Notes: generated from the sequence alone by a model not told the origin. A stretch of 64,000 nucleotides of DNA from an uncultured Lachnospiraceae bacterium (GCA_948473115.1 CAOKWI010000010.1:1-64000); one strand, 5' to 3'; shown: positions 54,222 to 63,392, counted from the first letter of the stretch. A program made the numbers and translations.

Positions 54222-56285
54222 TCACTCTTGCCGCTCCGGGATCATCAGGGACAGGAGATACCGGTCACTGGAGCGTTTTACTGCCGCCATGTAAACATAT
54301 TCTACCACACAGAGCGCCAAAATCATAGCGGCGGATACAAACATCATTTCATGGAGGTTTCCTTTTGCCCTGGAGGATAAAATTCCGGAAAACAGCGCCC
54401 GTACCCCGAACAGGCTGCTGGCGGCGGCAACGGCGATGGGAATGCCGAAATACCAGTTGATCTGCTTTTTGGCGGATCTGCACAAGGTGCCGTATGCCGC
54501 CCCCAGACGGATCAATGTCCGGTAACGGCGGCCTGATTTCTGCTGGCCTATGAGGAACTGTAAGCCGATTACCGTGTTGGCGATGATCAGGAAGATGACG
54601 GCCAGGTAAATGGTGATATAGCTGGCAGCGACCATGTAAAACAGCTGGCGCCCCATATTCTGCAGGTAGCTTTCATAGGACAGCCCTGTCTGGTCCAGCG
54701 CCCCGTTCATCTCCGATATGGCGGACATCAGACTGGTCTGTCCGGTGACGCTCTCATCCAGGACACCGTTGAGGTAAGTGCTGCAATCTCCTTTTGTATA
54801 GTGTTCAAACACTTCGTCCGGGCAGATCAGGGCAAAGGAAAGTGTGATGGAGCGGTCCGTGACCAGATTGGTGGTCTGTATGTTCCCGGAGAGTCGCAGG
54901 GGACTGCCGTCCAGCAGGGCTTCCGGTTCGTTTGCCAGAATATCGTCCAGGATCCGGATCCTGTCTCCCTCAGTAAAGTCGCTGTCCATGTAGACGGCGG
55001 CTTCCCCCACGCCCAGTTCCAGCTCCGGCAAACCTGCGGCAGCTAACAGCCGGTTGTAGCTGTTTAAGGAAATGAGGTAGGGATAGGTAGTATATTGTAG
55101 GTTATTTAACAGTACGTCCCTGTCCGCGGAGGGCGGCAGTTCTTTCAGGGCATCCATCACCGGCTCCATCCGGAAAGCGTCATTTACATCATCTGTGGAG
55201 TGGATATGGCCCACCCGCATCTCGAAGAGATCGGCAAAACGGGTGTCCAGGCCATGGGATTTCAGGATATCCAGGATGGTTTCCCCATTCATGGCGTTCT
55301 CGTTGCAGTTAAAGGTGTAGTCCAGGACGTGATGCCCGGAGGAACCATAGAAGCGGGAGATAGCCACGCCTGCCCCGAAGCAGCACAGGGAGGCCAGGAT
55401 CAGCAGGGAACAGATGGCAAGGGTGCCGGAGCGGCGGATCACCGTCTCCTGGATCTGGCGGAAATTGAACACATGGAGTTTCCGGTCATGCTGCCCCAGA
55501 CGGACCGCCAGGCCGATCAGGAAGCGCAGCCCCCAGAAAAGGGAGAATGTCCCGGCCAGCCCCAGGATTAGGGTCAGTCCCATTTCCTGGATATTAGACC
55601 ATGCAATGCCCTCAATAGCCATGGTGTAAGCGGCGCACAGGCAGAGGATTCCTGCCAGGGAGGCAAAAGCGTAGCAGGGCGTGGGCAGCTGCTTTTTCAC
55701 GCCTTCCGGTGTTTCCGCCAGCAGGGAACCGATTTCCTGGCGGCTGATCCTGCCGCTGAGGAGCAGAAAAGCGGCAAACTTGATCAGCAGGAAGCCGGCA
55801 GCCGTCCAAAATATGGCCTGGGGGGAAAAGGATACCTGATGCCCTATAATGCCGATCCCCACCAGCTTTGCAGTGACCAGGCTGACCAGTTCCGAGAGAA
55901 GGACGGCAACGGGGAGCCCGATGGCCAGGGAGAGGATACTGTTGCCAAAATCCTCCGCCAACAGCATGAAAAATAACCTGGTGCGGCCCATACCCATCAT
56001 CAGGCAGACGCCAAATTCATGCCTGCGCCGTTCCAGCTGGAATCTGCTGGCGTAATAGATCAGGAAGAACAGGATGAAGAGGGACATGCCGTAAAATACT
56101 GGGATGATAGTCATCAGTTTGTGCACGGCATTACTTTCCGTTTTGTTCAGGAAGAGCATGACATCCTGGCGGGGAAGTGCCAGAATAATGTAAAACGCCA
56201 CAATGGAGATCAGAAGGGTACTGAAGAACAGTCCGTTTTCCTTCCGGTTTCTTTTGTTGCTGCGGGAAATCAGTTTATAAAACAT
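54222..56285 (-). CDS. BceB-like FtsX-family permease
   Basis: The 687-residue permease has about ten helices and one long extracytoplasmic loop (about 300-510), the BceB layout of peptide-antibiotic resistance exporters. The N-terminus reads MFYKLISRSNKRNRKENGLFF, typical of the family. The start at 56285 is 11 bases from GGAGG and lies inside the 3' end of the ATPase gene, giving an 11-base overlap; an upstream GTG that overlaps the Shine-Dalgarno sequence is the alternative. Confidence 0.92.
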   Translation of the reverse strand: MFYKLISRSNKRNRKENGLFFSTLLISIVAFYIILALPRQDVMLFLNKTESNAVHKLMTIIPVFYGMSLFILFFLIYYASRFQLERRRHEFGVCLMMGMGRTRLFFMLLAEDFGNSILSLAIGLPVAVLLSELVSLVTAKLVGIGIIGHQVSFSPQAIFWTAAGFLLIKFAAFLLLSGRISRQEIGSLLAETPEGVKKQLPTPCYAFASLAGILCLCAAYTMAIEGIAWSNIQEMGLTLILGLAGTFSLFWGLRFLIGLAVRLGQHDRKLHVFNFRQIQETVIRRSGTLAICSLLILASLCCFGAGVAISRFYGSSGHHVLDYTFNCNENAMNGETILDILKSHGLDTRFADLFEMRVGHIHSTDDVNDAFRMEPVMDALKELPPSADRDVLLNNLQYTTYPYLISLNSYNRLLAAAGLPELELGVGEAAVYMDSDFTEGDRIRILDDILANEPEALLDGSPLRLSGNIQTTNLVTDRSITLSFALICPDEVFEHYTKGDCSTYLNGVLDESVTGQTSLMSAISEMNGALDQTGLSYESYLQNMGRQLFYMVAASYITIYLAVIFLIIANTVIGLQFLIGQQKSGRRYRTLIRLGAAYGTLCRSAKKQINWYFGIPIAVAAASSLFGVRALFSGILSSRAKGNLHEMMFVSAAMILALCVVEYVYMAAVKRSSDRYLLSLMIPERQE

Positions 56286-57048
56286 TTGTACTGCCACCTC
56301 CTAACTGTGCCATTGTTTTCAGGATCCGCTGGTAAAAATCCTGACGGGATTCCCGGGGAATGTCCTGCCTGAGCTCGTGGAAGATCTGGCCGTCCTGTAT
56401 GAACAGGATGCGTCCGCAGTAGCTGGCCGCATTGCAGTCGTGGGTCACCATCAGGATGGTGGTATTGGAATTGCGGTTCAAGCCCGTAAGCTTCTCCATC
56501 AGAAGCTTCGCGTTCCTGGAATCCAGGGCGCCGGTGGGCTCGTCCGCGAGGACCAGCTCCGGATTCAGGATCAGCGCCCTGGCGGCGGCGATCCGCTGTC
56601 TCTGCCCTCCCGACATCTGGGAAGGAAATTTGTCCAGCACATCCGTGACCTCCAGGTAATCTGCCAGCTGCTCCAGCCGGTTTCTGCCTTCCTTTTCCGG
56701 CACACTGTGCAGGGAGAGGGGGAGCAGGATATTTTCATAGCCGGTCAGGTGATCCAGCAGCTCGAAGCTCTGGAAGAGATATCCGATCTCCTTTCCCCGG
56801 TAGTCCGCAAGCGCCGTCCCCTTCAGGGTCTGTATTTCCCTGCCGTTCATCACAAGCTTTCCGCTGCTTGGGCGGATCACGGTGGCGATGCAGTTCAACA
56901 GCGTGGACTTGCCGGAGCCGCTGCTGCCCATGATGCCCAGGAATTCCCCGGGCATCACCTGAAAGGTGATCCCGTCCAGCGCCTTTGTGCGGGCGGCGGT
57001 TTTGCCGTAGTATTTTTTTAATGATTCAATTTGAAGAACAGGTTCCAT
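56275..57048 (-). CDS. BceA-like ATPase
   Basis: The 257-residue ATPase has Walker A GSSGSGKST, Q-loop FQSFELLDHLTGYEN, signature [15 protein letters not shown], Walker B LVLADEPTGALD and H-loop VTHDC, all intact, and belongs to the MacB/LolD/BceA class. The start is taken at 57048 (MEPVLQIESLKKYYG) because AGGA lies six bases upstream; the ATG at 57060 is in frame, and AGGA is inside its second codon. It begins an operon ATPase-permease-regulator-kinase. Confidence 0.93.
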   Translation of the reverse strand: MEPVLQIESLKKYYGKTAARTKALDGITFQVMPGEFLGIMGSSGSGKSTLLNCIATVIRPSSGKLVMNGREIQTLKGTALADYRGKEIGYLFQSFELLDHLTGYENILLPLSLHSVPEKEGRNRLEQLADYLEVTDVLDKFPSQMSGGQRQRIAAARALILNPELVLADEPTGALDSRNAKLLMEKLTGLNRNSNTTILMVTHDCNAASYCGRILFIQDGQIFHELRQDIPRESRQDFYQRILKTMAQLGGGSTNVL

Positions 57049-57049
57049 G

Positions 57050-57110
57050 TTTTTCCTCATTTCCGCGCTGCTTTCTGCGCATAACGAGTTTGTGGCAAGC
57101 AGCGCGCAGA
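57050..57110 (-). promoter_or_regulatory. GC-rich leader hairpin before the BceA-like gene
   Basis: On the minus strand CGCGCTGCTT and AAGCAGCGCG enclose CCACAAACTCGTTATGCGC and end in GAAATGAGGAAAA, at the start. The same arrangement and much of the sequence occur before the BmrC-like gene (19870-19926). It would place the start codon region next to a stable stem. Confidence 0.55.
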
Positions 57111-57122
57111 CACAAATCTCGC

Positions 57123-57145
57123 GATTGAAAATTTTATTTTCAATC
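57123..57145. repeat. Perfect palindrome in the BceA leader
   Basis: GATTGAAAAT and ATTTTCAATC (with a three-base centre) form a perfect hairpin between the promoter and the BceA-like gene. It could be a regulator operator or an RNA hairpin. Confidence 0.6.
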
Positions 57146-57283
57146 TTACACCTCCCTGCCCGCTTTGGGCATCCATGTAATATATTGGTTTGTATCGCTC
57201 CCGGAATGTTCCTTGCGCTGCCTTTACAGCGGATTCTCCGAGAACCTGTTTTGTTTCACCGGCCGGATTTGGTTTACGGGTTT

Positions 57284-57292
57284 ATCATAGCA
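57284..57292 (-). promoter_or_regulatory. Extended -10 promoter of the Bce-type operon
   Basis: On the minus strand TGCTATGAT is an extended -10 element. It would give an approximately 230-base leader containing the palindrome at 57123 and the hairpin at 57050. No good -35 is visible. Confidence 0.45.
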
Positions 57293-57340
57293 CAGACTAA
57301 ATCAGAAAAACACTTACAGATGATGAAAGGTTTCGTACAA

Positions 57341-57368
57341 TTGCTTTCAACCGCGCAGCTGTGTATAA
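57341..57368 (+). promoter_or_regulatory. Promoter of the two-component pair
   Basis: TTGCTT at 57341-57346, a 16-base spacer and a perfect TATAAT at 57363-57368. The predicted start near 57375 lies in the first of two long direct repeats. Confidence 0.65.
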
Positions 57369-57474
57369 TGTAGCTTACAAGGAGTTCGCTTGCTTGCAAG
57401 AGCGAACTCCGTAAGCTAACGAGCAGCTGAGCTGCGAGTACCAGGTAGCTTACAAGGAGTTCGCTTGCTTGCAA
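57369..57474 (+). repeat. 31-base direct repeats with hairpin in the leader of the response regulator gene
   Basis: A 31-base unit beginning GTAGCTTACAAGGAGTTCGC and ending TTGCAAG occurs at 57369-57399 and 57444-57474. Between them is its near-perfect inverted copy (AGCGAACTCC GTAAGCTAAC). The first unit and the inverted copy form a long hairpin at the 5' end of the transcript, and the second unit could compete for the same partner. No ORF of note lies here. Confidence 0.75.
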
Positions 57475-57601
57475 GGCTTTACTTATATTTTACATTGGAA
57501 TGATATTGGATTTGATTTTTCTCCTGTATGCTGTATTCGTAAAGGATAATGGGAAGCATAAAGAAAAACGGGAAAGCAAAGGAAGAAAAAAGGGGAACAC
57601 C

Positions 57602-58276
57602 ATGATTTTTTGTGTGGAAGATGATAATGCGGTACGGGATTTGATGATATACGCCCTGAATGCCTCCGGGTTTGAGGCAAAGGGCTTTGACTGCGGGGAC
57701 AGTCTGTTTGATGCCCTGCGGGCGGAACGACCGCAGCTGGTCATGCTTGACATCATGCTCCCCGGCGAAGACGGTATCTCCATACTGAAGAGGATGCGTA
57801 TGCAGCCGGAGACGAAAGGGATACCGATTATCATGGCGTCGGCAAAGGGAACCGAATACGACAAAGTGACCGGGCTTGACCTGGGGGCGGATGATTACCT
57901 GGCAAAGCCCTTTGGCATGATGGAGATGATTGCCCGTGTCAAGGCAGTGCTGCGCCGCACGGGTTCCATGGAGGAGCCATGCGTCATAAAGGCAGGGGAC
58001 CTGGAATTGAACCTGGATACTTATGTGGTTCTTGCGGGAGGGGAGCGGATCCAGCTGACGCTGAAGGAGCATAAGCTGCTCCGTACCTTTATGGAATCCC
58101 CCGGACGGGTGTTTACCAGGGATCAGCTTCTTGAGATGGTATGGGGAACCGATTACGTAGGCGAAACCCGGACCGTGGATGTCCACATCGGGACGCTCCG
58201 GACGAAATTAGGCGCATGTGGGAATTATATTGAAACGGTGCGGGGCGTTGGGTACCGGATGGAGGTAAGGATATGA
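57602..58276 (+). CDS. OmpR/PhoB-type response regulator
   Basis: The 224-residue regulator has a receiver domain with EDD, phospho-site VMLDIMLPGEDG and Lys in LAKPFGMMEMIARVKAVLRR, and a winged-helix DNA-binding domain (LTLKEHKLLRTFMESPGRVFTRDQLLEMVWG, TVDVHIGTLRTKLG). The start is at 57602 with AGGGGA upstream; the open frame to 57500 is the leader. It is coupled to the kinase by an ATGA overlap. PhoB-like by domain type only; no phosphate transport gene is nearby. Confidence 0.92.
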   Translation: MIFCVEDDNAVRDLMIYALNASGFEAKGFDCGDSLFDALRAERPQLVMLDIMLPGEDGISILKRMRMQPETKGIPIIMASAKGTEYDKVTGLDLGADDYLAKPFGMMEMIARVKAVLRRTGSMEEPCVIKAGDLELNLDTYVVLAGGERIQLTLKEHKLLRTFMESPGRVFTRDQLLEMVWGTDYVGETRTVDVHIGTLRTKLGACGNYIETVRGVGYRMEVRI

Positions 58277-59931
58277 TCAAGCGCGTTTTCCGTTCCATCT
58301 GCCTGGTGGCGATTGTTGTTTTCCTGGCATCCCTGGCTTTGATTATGGGCGCCCTGTATGAATACTTTTCCGATGTGGCGCAGGGGCAGCTGAAAATGCA
58401 GACCAGCCTGGCCGCCCAGGGAGTCGGGAATGAGGGGATGGAATATTTCCGCGGCCTTGAAGTGGCGAACTACCGTATTTCATGGATCGGCGCGGACGGG
58501 AGCGTCCTTTATGACAGTGAATCCGACCATGCGGCCATGGAAAACCACCTGGAGAGGGAAGAGGTGCGGGAGGCGCTGGCTTCGGGTTATGGGGAAAGCA
58601 GACGGTATTCCTCCACCCTGATGGAACGTTCCCTCTACTGCGCGCAGAAACTGGGTGACGGTACCGTCCTGCGGCTTTCCATGTATCAGAATTCCATCCT
58701 GATGCTCCTTTGGGGGATGGCGCAGCCTGTCTGCATGGTGATCGCCATTGCGGTGATCCTTTCTGTTGTCCTGGCAGTCCGGATTTCAAGGAATATCGTG
58801 AAACCGCTGAATGAAATCGATCTTGACCATCCGCTGTCCAATGAGGGATATGACGAGCTTTCCCCCCTTCTGCGGCGCATTGACAGCCAGCAGAGGCAGC
58901 TGCAGGGACAAAAGGCTGACCTTCTCCAAAAACAGAACGAACTGGATACGATTATCGGCAGCATGAACGAAGGTATGGTCCTGTTAAACCAAAAGGGGAA
59001 GATCATCAGCATGAACCCTGCCGCGGGAAAGCTTCTGGATGCCGCCCCTGGCCGTGCCGGCGCTGATATGCTGTCTTTGTGCCGTGGCCTTGGCTTGCAG
59101 GAAATCCTGACAAAAGCATTACGTGGGGAGCAGGGAGAAAACAGGATCTATTTGCGGGGAGAGAATTACCAGATCAATGCGGATCCCATTGTTGCCGGAG
59201 GGACTGTGATAGGGACCGCGCTTTTCTTTTTCAACGTGACGGAGAAGGAGAGGGCGGAGCAGATGCGCCGGGAATTCACCGCAAATGTATCCCATGAACT
59301 GAAGACGCCGCTCCATTCCATTTCAGGCTATGCAGAACTTTTGAAAAATGATATAGTTAAAGAGGGCGATAAGGTATCCTTTGCCGGAAAGATTTATGAC
59401 GAGGCGCAGCGCATGATACAGCTTGTGGAGGACATTATCAGTCTTTCCTGCCTTGATGAGGGCGGAGGGGATATGCAGCGTGAGGATACGGATTTTTACG
59501 ACCTGGCAAGGAGTGCGGTCTGTAGTCTGGAAGCCCAGGCGGAGGCCGCAGGCGTTACGGTGAAGGTTTCCGGGGAATCCGCCGTACTTGAGGGAATCCC
59601 CAGGCTTCTGTACAGCATCGTCTATAATCTCTGTGACAATGCGGTGAAATATAACCGGAGGAACGGGAGCGTGGACGTAACGGTAAGAAGGGGAAAGGAG
59701 GGCATTGTCCTGACCGTGGAGGATACAGGCATCGGCATTGCGCCTGAGCACCAGGGCCGTATCTTCGAGCGCTTTTACCGGGTGGACAAAAGCCGTTCCA
59801 AAGAGGTGGGCGGCACAGGGCTTGGGCTGTCCATCGTAAAGCATGCCGCAAAGATCCATCATGCCGGGATCGAAATGGAAAGCACCGTGGGAAAAGGCAC
59901 GGCGGTCACCGTGACGTTTCCGGATGTGTGA
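58273..59931 (+). CDS. PhoR-type sensor histidine kinase
   Basis: The 552-residue kinase has an N-terminal helix (about 8-28), an extracytoplasmic domain (about 30-140), a second helix (about 145-168), a HAMP-like linker, a PAS domain (about 225-330, IIGSMNEGMVLLNQKGKIISMNPAAGKLL), the phospho-His in TANVSHELKTPLHSISGYAELL and an ATP-binding domain with NLCDNAVKYN, DTGIGIAPEHQGRIFERFYRVDKSRSKEVGGTGLGLSIVK. It overlaps the regulator stop (ATGA), with GGAGGTAAGGAT upstream. Stimulus unknown. Confidence 0.92.
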   Translation: MIKRVFRSICLVAIVVFLASLALIMGALYEYFSDVAQGQLKMQTSLAAQGVGNEGMEYFRGLEVANYRISWIGADGSVLYDSESDHAAMENHLEREEVREALASGYGESRRYSSTLMERSLYCAQKLGDGTVLRLSMYQNSILMLLWGMAQPVCMVIAIAVILSVVLAVRISRNIVKPLNEIDLDHPLSNEGYDELSPLLRRIDSQQRQLQGQKADLLQKQNELDTIIGSMNEGMVLLNQKGKIISMNPAAGKLLDAAPGRAGADMLSLCRGLGLQEILTKALRGEQGENRIYLRGENYQINADPIVAGGTVIGTALFFFNVTEKERAEQMRREFTANVSHELKTPLHSISGYAELLKNDIVKEGDKVSFAGKIYDEAQRMIQLVEDIISLSCLDEGGGDMQREDTDFYDLARSAVCSLEAQAEAAGVTVKVSGESAVLEGIPRLLYSIVYNLCDNAVKYNRRNGSVDVTVRRGKEGIVLTVEDTGIGIAPEHQGRIFERFYRVDKSRSKEVGGTGLGLSIVKHAAKIHHAGIEMESTVGKGTAVTVTFPDV

Positions 59932-59944
59932 TTGTGTGATACGG

Positions 59945-60050
59945 AAGAAATATGGAAGCAACGTGGAAGAAATGCGGAAGTGGCATGAAAGGAATATGGA
60001 AGCAATATAGAAGAGATATGGAAGCAACGTGGAAGTGACATATGGAAAGG
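59945..60050 (+). repeat. Degenerate ATGGAAGCAACGTGGAAG repeats
   Basis: The gap before the EamA gene contains repeated purine-rich units; ATATGGAAGCAACGTGGAAG occurs exactly at 59950-59969 and 60016-60035, with diverged copies between. It resembles in style the tracts at 12246, 28332 and 35582. No protein is predicted from it. Confidence 0.7.
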
Positions 60051-60062
60051 AAGGGAAATGAT

Positions 60063-60929
60063 ATGTGGGTTGTATTTGCGTTTGGCTCGGCACTGTTTGC
60101 CGGAATAACGGCTGTCCTGGCAAAGTGCGGGATCCGGAAAACAGATTCCAATGTGGCTACGGCGATCAGGACAATTGTTGTCCTGCTGTTTTCCTGGCTG
60201 ATGGTGTTCCTTACCGGTTCCCAGGCACAGATTGGGGAAATCGGAGGGAAGACATGGCTGTTCCTGGTCCTGTCTGGACTGGCTACCGGCGCGTCCTGGC
60301 TCTGTTATTTCAGGGCATTGCAGATCGGCGATATCAACAAGGTAGTGCCCATTGACAAGTCCAGTGTGATCCTTACCATTCTGCTTGCCTTTCTGTTCCT
60401 GAAGGAGGAAATCAGCCTGCCAAAGGCCGTCGGCATAGTCCTCATCGGCGTCGGCACGTTCCTGATGATTGAGAAGAAAAAAACGGATGGCCAGAAACAG
60501 GTAAAGGGAGGCAGCTGGCTGCTGTATGCTGGCGGGTCGGCTGTTTTTGCCAGTCTGACATCCATTCTTGGCAAGGTGGGAATTTCCGGCGTGGAATCAA
60601 ACCTTGGCACGGCAATCCGCACGGCCGTGGTATTGCTTATGGCCTGGATCATGGTGTTTGTGACAGGAAAGCAGCATGGAATAAAGGAAGTACCCAAAAA
60701 GGAACTGGGATTCATCTGCCTGTCCGGCTTTGCCACCGGCGCATCCTGGCTCTGCTATTACAGGGCACTGCAGGACGGCCCGGCAAGCGTGGTGGTTCCT
60801 GTTGACAAACTCAGCATTGTGGTGACGGTTGTATTTTCCTATTTCGTTTTCCGGGAGCGACTGTCAAAAAAAGCGGCTTTGGGACTGGTCCTGATTGTGG
60901 CGGGGACGCTTGTAATGCTGATCCCTTAA
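60063..60929 (+). CDS. EamA/DMT-family transporter
   Basis: The 288-residue protein has ten helices in two repeats of five. TAIRTIVVLLFSWLMVFLTG and TAIRTAVVLLMAWIMVFVTG, and GLATGASWLCYFRALQIGD and GFATGASWLCYYRALQDGP, are matching pairs, so the internal duplication is very clear. Drug/metabolite exporters of this family move small metabolites. The start is at 60063 with GGAAGGG upstream; ATG 60042 is in frame but lies in the repeat tract. Confidence 0.9.
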   Translation: MWVVFAFGSALFAGITAVLAKCGIRKTDSNVATAIRTIVVLLFSWLMVFLTGSQAQIGEIGGKTWLFLVLSGLATGASWLCYFRALQIGDINKVVPIDKSSVILTILLAFLFLKEEISLPKAVGIVLIGVGTFLMIEKKKTDGQKQVKGGSWLLYAGGSAVFASLTSILGKVGISGVESNLGTAIRTAVVLLMAWIMVFVTGKQHGIKEVPKKELGFICLSGFATGASWLCYYRALQDGPASVVVPVDKLSIVVTVVFSYFVFRERLSKKAALGLVLIVAGTLVMLIP

Positions 60930-60972
60930 AAAGTTGAAAGCGCAGGGTGGAAGCGGTGGAGGTGAAAGGGTT

Positions 60973-61506
60973 ATGGATGCATTGAGGAAAGAAGAGGTTT
61001 ATACGATAGAGGATATTTATGCCCTGCCGGAGGGAGAGAGGGCAGAACTGATTGATGGGAAGATTTATTATATGGCTCCGCCAAATACAAAACATCAGAG
61101 ATTGTTGAATGATATCAGTACAGAGATTAATATGTATATCAGGGCAAATGACGGTGGGTGTGAGATGTTTCCGGCTCCATTTGCCGTGTTTTTAAATCAG
61201 GACGATGTAAATTATGTTGAGCCGGATATTTCCGTGATCTGTAACCCATCTAAGTTAGATGACAAGGGGTGTCACGGTGCGCCGGATTGGGTGATCGAAA
61301 TTGTTTCTCCTGAAAATAAGCCAATGGATTATTTTACAAAGCTGTTCAAATACCGGGCAGCGGGAGTCAGGGAATACTGGATAGTGGATCCTGCAAAGGA
61401 GATGGTTACGGTATATAGATTTGAAAAGGAGACAATGGAAGAATATTCTTTCGGTGAAGATGTACCGGTAGGGATATATGCAGGTTTTTCCATAAAGGTG
61501 CAGTAA
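60973..61506 (+). CDS. Uma2-family (DUF820) PD-(D/E)XK endonuclease-like protein
   Basis: The 177-residue protein has the family opening YTIEDIYALPEGERAELIDGKIYYMAPPNTKHQRL, then VEPDISVICNPSKLDDKGC, the ExxxP element WVIEIVSPENKPMDYFTKLFKYRAAGVREYWIVDP with Glu, Lys and EYWIVD. It is a typical full-length Uma2 member. GGAGGTGAAAGGG precedes the ATG. Differs from the one at 23905, which lacks the first conserved block. Function unknown; it is 43 bases downstream of the EamA gene. Confidence 0.85.
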   Translation: MDALRKEEVYTIEDIYALPEGERAELIDGKIYYMAPPNTKHQRLLNDISTEINMYIRANDGGCEMFPAPFAVFLNQDDVNYVEPDISVICNPSKLDDKGCHGAPDWVIEIVSPENKPMDYFTKLFKYRAAGVREYWIVDPAKEMVTVYRFEKETMEEYSFGEDVPVGIYAGFSIKVQ

Positions 61507-61546
61507 AATCAGATTCTTTTCATAGTTGGAAATCCCGAAAAAACAC

Positions 61547-61577
61547 TTGACTTTGAGTTCACTCCAACTTGTATAAT
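61547..61577 (+). promoter_or_regulatory. MerR-type promoter with 19-base spacer and dyad
   Basis: TTGACT at 61547-61552 and TATAAT at 61572-61577 are separated by 19 bases, the over-long spacing used by MerR-family activators. The spacer holds the dyad GAGTTCACTC, centred between the boxes. It lies 45 bases before the merR-like gene, suggesting autoregulation and control of the downstream reductase. Confidence 0.75.
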
Positions 61578-61621
61578 AAATCAGATATTTGTTTGTGCTG
61601 TCTGGCAGGCGGGGTGTGGGA

Positions 61622-62029
61622 ATGACGATCAGAGAGGTGTGCGAGAAATATCATATTTTACCGGATACGCTCAGATATTACGAGCGGGTGGGGGCAATCC
61701 CGGCGGTAAACCGCACAGAGGGCGGTATCAGGGACTATTCCGAAGAGGATATGGGCTGGGTGGAGAATGCCATCTGCATGCGCAACGCAGGCGTTCCCGT
61801 GGAGATGGTCGTCTCATATGTGAAGCTGTGCCAGCAGGGGGACGGTACCTTTGCCGCAAGACGGGATTTATTGAAGGAAGCCCGCACCGGTATCGTGAAG
61901 CAGATGGAAAAATGCCGGAGGGAGCTGGAGCGTCTCGACTACAAGATTGAGCGGTACGAGACCGCGGTGGAGACCGGCGAACTGGTCTGGGACAGGACAT
62001 TTTCCGAGGATGCCTGTGGGCAGGCATGA
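61622..62029 (+). CDS. MerR-family transcriptional regulator
   Basis: The 135-residue regulator has a winged-helix DNA-binding domain (MTIREVCEKYHILPDTLRYYERVGAIPAVNRTEGGIRDYSEEDMGWVENAICMRNAGVP) and a C-terminal dimerisation coiled coil (DLLKEARTGIVKQMEKCRRELERLDYKIERYE). No metal-binding Cys motif at the end, apart from one Cys, so it resembles the aldehyde/redox-type members often found beside aldo/keto reductases. The start is at 61622 with GGCGGGG upstream. Confidence 0.9.
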   Translation: MTIREVCEKYHILPDTLRYYERVGAIPAVNRTEGGIRDYSEEDMGWVENAICMRNAGVPVEMVVSYVKLCQQGDGTFAARRDLLKEARTGIVKQMEKCRRELERLDYKIERYETAVETGELVWDRTFSEDACGQA

Positions 62030-62235
62030 GCTGGTGCTGACCTGACAGATTACAGGACAGACAGATGCAGGAAAACAATATTTCAGGGAGAGTCTGGGAA
62101 AATATCCCTTCGGGAATATATACCGGGAAAGCATTGTTCCCGCAGGCAGGGAATCGGACAGATGCATCGGCATCCATTTGGTAAAAGCCGTAGGGTATAT
62201 GATTCAGACGTGCTCCGGAACAGGAGGAGAGAGGA

Positions 62236-63369
62236 ATGGTTTACAGGAAATTTCAGGAGTTAAAGCTTTCCGGGCTGGGGCTTGGCATGATGCGTCTGCC
62301 GGTGCTGGACGGCGATGACGGCAGGGTGGATGAGGCCGCTGCGGCGGAAATGATCGATTACGCCTACCACAACGGAATCAATTACTTCGACACGGCATGG
62401 GGATATCATGACGGCAATTCGGAACTGGTTGCCGGGAAATACCTCGGCAGATACCCGCGGGACAGCTATTACCTTGCGAGCAAATTCCCGGGGTATGACC
62501 TGTCCAATATGGATAAGGTGGAGGAAATCTTTGAGAAACAGCTGGAAAAGTGCCGGACACCTTATTTTGATTTCTACCTTTTCCACAATGTTTACGAGGG
62601 AAATATCGATGCCTATCTGGATCCGCAATACGGGATTTTTGATTATCTGCTGAAACAGAAGGAGAACGGGCGTATCCGTCATCTTGGTTTTTCCGCACAT
62701 GGCAGCGTGGAGGTGATACAGCGTTTTCTGGACGCTTATGGAAAGTATATGGAATTCTGCCAGCTTCAGCTGAATTATATGGACTGGCATTTCCAGAATG
62801 CCCAGGAGAAAGTGGCGCTGATGAATAAAATGGGGATTCCCGTATGGGTCATGGAGCCCCTGCGGGGCGGTAAGCTGGCGCAGGCTTCCGGGGAGCTGGC
62901 CGCGTTCATGCAGTCCGCCCGCCCGGAGGAGACGGTTCCCGGCTGGGCCTTCCGTTTCCTGCAGAGTATCCCGGGAGTGACCATGGTCCTGTCCGGCATG
63001 TCCAATATGGAGCAGCTGAAAGCGAATATTGCTACATATGAGACGGATGAGCCCCTTGTCGGGGATGAATTTGAGGGTCTTGTGGAACGGATGGACGAGG
63101 AGACCAGGAAGGCCGGGCTGTCCTGTACCGCCTGCCATTACTGCACCAGCCATTGCCCCAAGGGACTTCCCATTCCGGAGCTGATTTCCCTGTATAATGA
63201 GCACAAGGCTACGGGAGGCGGCTTTATTGCCCCCATGGCGGTGGGAAGCATGCCGGAAGAGAAACGGCCTGCCAACTGTATCGGATGCAGGGGCTGTGAG
63301 CAGGTCTGCCCCCAGCAGATCAAGATCTCCGAGATGATGAAGGAATTTTCTTCCATGATCGGGATGTAA
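62236..63369 (+). CDS. Aldo/keto reductase with C-terminal ferredoxin domain
   Basis: The 377-residue oxidoreductase has an AKR barrel with YFDTAWGYHDG (Asp, Tyr), ASKFPG (Lys) and YLFHNV (His). The C-terminal domain holds CTACHYCTSHCPKGLPI and CIGCRGCEQVCPQQIKI, two [4Fe-4S] motifs. It lies 206 bases after the merR-like gene on the same strand, and is the likely target of that regulator. GAGGAGAGAGG lies before the ATG. It is related in plan to the enzyme at 27304 but is longer, with a different gene context. Substrate unknown. Confidence 0.9.
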   Translation: MVYRKFQELKLSGLGLGMMRLPVLDGDDGRVDEAAAAEMIDYAYHNGINYFDTAWGYHDGNSELVAGKYLGRYPRDSYYLASKFPGYDLSNMDKVEEIFEKQLEKCRTPYFDFYLFHNVYEGNIDAYLDPQYGIFDYLLKQKENGRIRHLGFSAHGSVEVIQRFLDAYGKYMEFCQLQLNYMDWHFQNAQEKVALMNKMGIPVWVMEPLRGGKLAQASGELAAFMQSARPEETVPGWAFRFLQSIPGVTMVLSGMSNMEQLKANIATYETDEPLVGDEFEGLVERMDEETRKAGLSCTACHYCTSHCPKGLPIPELISLYNEHKATGGGFIAPMAVGSMPEEKRPANCIGCRGCEQVCPQQIKISEMMKEFSSMIGM

Positions 63370-63392
63370 CAGGATGTTTTTATTCCCGCGGG

